NCBI GenBank assembly: GCA_019916065.1
Contig: CM034242.1
Coordinates: 10,732,879 to 10,796,878, forward strand
DNA length: 64,000 bases
Source of the DNA: Vitellaria paradoxa
Lineage: Eukaryota > Streptophyta > Magnoliopsida > Ericales > Sapotaceae
Direction: 5' to 3'
The position numbers were made by a program, and so were the translations under genes. This document shows positions 60,900 through 64,000 of this stretch, in pieces. Every line of letters begins with the position of its first letter. Position 1 is the first letter of the stretch. Under the pieces are notes generated by a model. The model worked only from the letters and a program-made list of their open reading frames with translations. It did not search any database and had not been told where the DNA came from.

Positions 60900-62206
60900 C
60901 AAAATCAGTAACTAGCACAAAAAAAAAATCGTGCGTAGTAATATTTTTAAATATTATATTATATTATATTAATAATAAAATAAAAATATGCATATATTAA
61001 TAATATAATAGTATTAAGAAATTATTTTTACAAAAAATAAGTCAATACCACTAAAAATACAAAATCAGCATCACATGAAATTTATTAGGTTACCAATTCA
61101 TAACTATAGTTATTGTTATAAATTTTTAAATAACGGTTGCTAAATAATAGTTAACCTCTTCTAAAATATTTGCATTCTAAAACATAGATGTTTAATTATA
61201 ATAATAAAAAAACTCTTCCTAATACGGGAAGGTAAAAAATAAATTTGGTAGTAGATTAATTTAAGTTCAAATTTAGTATTCATTTATTTGAGAAAAAAAA
61301 ATAATTCTAGTAGGTAAGTAGTAGATATTATATATGGTAAAATTTATATTTAAAAATATTAATTAATTACTTTGTATTTTACCATAATGAGTTTTTTCAT
61401 CCTAAAAAAAATTCAATTTTTAACTCAAACATTTTTTTATTAGTAATTACCAAAAAAAAATGCCTCGCAATAACATTTTAATTTTATATAAATTATTAAT
61501 TATACATATATAATATTTTCATATTAGTAATTAAATTTAAACTATATAGATATTTTATATAAATTATATAATCTAATGTTATCCTACGCGACTTACAAAA
61601 AAAATTACTTGTATGTAAAGGAACTTTTCTTTCATAATACAAAACATTATCAATAAAAAGTTATCTACAAACAGTTGGTGTTCATCCTAAGTTCACCATT
61701 CAGGCTAATTTAGATGTTGTTTAATTTGTTAAAAAAAATTTAAAAATATAAAAAATCGGTGTAAAAGTAACACGTGTGATTGGAAAAAGTTGAAAAAAGT
61801 TAGAGTTATGGGCAGTGGTATGTTAGAGCTCGGGTGGAGTATAGTCTGAGTAAAATTTAAATTTTTTTAATAATAACAGTAAATAACATCTTAATATAAT
61901 TCTTTATAGTCCAAATTAATATTCAATTATGATCCAATTTCATATCTAGCGTATAGTTTAAGATAAGAAAAATTTCTAATTTATTTTAATATTCAGTTAT
62001 AACTCAATTTATATAATACTCAATTAATAGTCAAGAGCAAAAAGAAGTTTCTAACTCCGCTCTTGGTTGGAGTGTTTTTTAATGCCTTTTTTCTTTTTCT
62101 TTTTTTTTTTGGGGGGAAAATCCAAACACCCCTCTATTTGTGTAAGAGCTGAATTTGAGAAAAACCACATGATTTGTTTAATAAATGAACTCAACCTCGT
62201 GACAGG

Positions 62207-62425
62207 TTGGTTCAAAGTAGTATTTATATTCAAGATGCAGTGACCATGGACAGAGAGTTTGATAAGGATGTTTCTTGGGAACCAATTCAAGGAGAGGGAA
62301 GAGAATTGCTAGTGTCCAAAAGAAAGGGGGTCCAATTATTTAACCTCCCTCGATTCAAACTTTTGAGTTTTGGGAGAATAAAAAGCATGGAGAATCTGTT
62401 TACTGTTCGCTTGAGCTGTACTTAA
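62207..62425 (+). other. Unrecognised 72-codon open segment
   Basis: A plus frame with balanced amino-acid composition (SWEPIQGEGRELLVSKRKG part) in a patch less AT-rich than its surroundings, preceded by GTGACAG. It matches no family I know and may be an exon or a transposon fragment. Confidence 0.3.
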
Positions 62426-62618
62426 AAAGATCTTCTCACGGACCTGGGACCATAATTCTGGAACTATTCATACATTGATGGGTTGGAAACAGGAAAGGGA
62501 GGAGACAAACAACAGCTGTAATGTTAGTAACGTTATATCTACTTTATGAATTGTTGAATTAAAATTAATTAATTCATAATAAAAATTTTTAAATTTTAAG
62601 TAAATTTTTTTTTACTTT

Positions 62619-62860
62619 TAGGGTCGGGGAGAAGCTCGCAACCCCTACTCATGAGTACGCACTGGGTGAAGCCTGCCCCATGGCCCTAACCAGCAAAGAA
62701 TCACAAGGAGGTAAACCAACCTAAGCAAGCCCTGACAGACCAGCTCAGCCGAGAAAATTGTTAGATGACCCTCCACAATTAGAGGAAGGAATGGAACCCG
62801 GAACCTATTGGTCCCAGTTCCTTCAGCCCGCCATCCGAACCAACTCGACTAACTTTGTTA
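62619..62860 (-). mobile_element. SINE, same family as 48109-48372, minus strand
   Basis: GGGTCGGGGAGAAGCTCGCAAC, GCACTGGGTGAAGCCTGCCCC and ACCAGCTCAGCCGAGAA align in order with the earlier SINE. It is more diverged and its target duplication cannot be seen. Confidence 0.75.
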
Positions 62861-63193
62861 CGAATAATTTGGTTTTGATTGATACCTCACAAAATTAATG
62901 ATACATAACTAACATCACCAATAATATCTCTCCGCTCCCCCCCCCCCCCATCAACTTAGCCAGTCCGGTGTTATAATTTAAAGAGCAATATTAAGTTTAC
63001 AACACTTTTTTCTAATATTATTTTATAACATCCAAATTATACAGGTCATGACCCGTTATAACTAGTATAGTGTAAAAAAAAGTGTTAGAGAGAAGGTGTA
63101 AGAATCTCGGGTGACATGATAGAGTGGTTTAAAACGGTGTTGTTTTGGATATTGAAAAAAAGTGTTGTAAACATAACATTTTTTCAATTTAAG

Positions 63194-63555
63194 GTCTCGT
63201 TTGGAGTAAGAAAAAATAAGATAAATTGAGATAAAATATAGTTTTGGGCAAATTTTGGCACCCTTTTTCTCTGAAAAATAGAAAACCGTGGGAACGGTTT
63301 TCCAAATTCGTTCCCACGGATTCAAAAAAATTCACAAAAAATAGCAACAATGGTACTCGTTTGAAAGTTTTTGACACGAAAAATATAATTGTATAGAAAA
63401 TTTATACATTCGGTTAACCTACTTTCAAATTTTTTATTTTTTTAGCGAAATATTAAAATTTTTTAAAATTAGTGATGGCAGAAAAATTAAAAGTAAAGAA
63501 ATTGTTAGAAATTTATAGTGATTTTTAGAGGTTTGTAGTGAAGTCAAACGGGGCT
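63194..63555. mobile_element. MITE with a subterminal perfect hairpin
   Basis: GGTCTCGTTTGGAGTAAG faces AAGTCAAACGGGGC, flanked by TTTAA and TTAAA. The interior has CCGTGGGAACG and CGTTCCCACGG separated by about 12 bases (63287-63320), a perfect 11-bp stem. Confidence 0.75.
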
Positions 63556-64000
63556 TAAATACATTTGCATACTTTTAGGGTTGAGCTGGCTGATTGACCC
63601 TGACCCAGTTGACTTTGAACTTGAGCTGGATTTTCCGGGTTAAGTTTGATATTTGGGGAAGTAAAAGATCACCTGGTGATACTTTAATAATAAAATGAGA
63701 GCAGAGAGAGTCACCTAGCATAGACTCTTCAAGTCTCACTTGCCATGTGGGAAGGGAATCACCATTGTTAAAAAAAAAGTCACCATCAAATTTCCTAAAA
63801 TTCTCCTATGGGATCGTCGTTTTGCGGTTATTGGCTACTAATTTTTTATTTTTTTTAAATAGTTAAAATTATTCTCTTATATTTTATATTTTTAATATTT
63901 TTTAAATATTAAATAATAAAAATATCAAATTAACAAAATACTAAAAAGTTAATATTTTTCTTTTCTAAAAAAAATTAATTTTTTTACTTTTCAAACCAAG

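Larger units (their letters stand above)
53941..64000. other. Gene-free 10 kb with repeats
   Basis: No gene recognised. Contents: a SINE, a duplicated 200-bp block, several MITEs, short microsatellites and some GC-richer patches of unknown nature (55330-55690, 57806-58000, 62200-62430). Stretches such as 56830-57500 and 61080-62050 show nothing recognisable. Confidence 0.55.

Overview
The window is nuclear DNA of a flowering plant, most likely a eudicot and possibly woody. Genes have many introns with GT-AG borders, the closest relatives I recognise are plant proteins, spacers are very AT-rich, and the DNA is crowded with short plant-type transposons. I cannot name the species. Exon borders were read by hand from splice sites and frame continuity.

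Layout. 1-2432 (+): last five exons of a SEC16-type COPII assembly factor; the 5' part lies outside. 4212-16058 (-): a complete 15-exon organellar asparaginyl-tRNA synthetase (590 codons), facing SEC16 tail to tail. 20057-24542 (+): a complete two-exon gene for a glutamine-rich, RGG-box protein with two C2H2 zinc fingers (677 codons); its intron holds a SINE and a MITE. 24543-31592: gene-free spacer with LINE debris, an 87-bp minisatellite, a probable pararetrovirus scrap and several tandem duplications. 31593-35303 (-): a complete five-exon GT8 glucuronosyltransferase of the PGSIP7/8 type (470 codons). 35304-51530: gene-poor, densely filled with MITEs plus larger Harbinger-like and hAT-like elements and SINEs. 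51531-53940 (+): a decayed, intron-containing copy of a DNAJC11/OWL1-type J-protein gene without its J domain. 53941-64000: no gene recognised; duplications, SINEs and MITEs.

The genes are unrelated housekeeping functions (ER export, organelle translation, RNA binding, sphingolipid or wall glycosylation) and do not form a pathway. From memory, a PGSIP7-type gene and OWL1 are also neighbours in Arabidopsis (At2g35710/At2g35720), so the PGSIP-DNAJC11 pairing may be old synteny in which the J-protein copy has died.

The most striking feature is the mobile-element load: about 25 MITE-like elements sharing a terminal plan (about 12-bp inverted repeat ending TTTGG/TTTGA or TTTAG) and, where borders are clear, a 3-bp AT-rich target duplication. 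I found no wholly new protein-coding system. The best novelty candidates are this MITE swarm, with an internal empty-site control at 45450-45937, and the 87-bp repeat that keeps a reading frame open.
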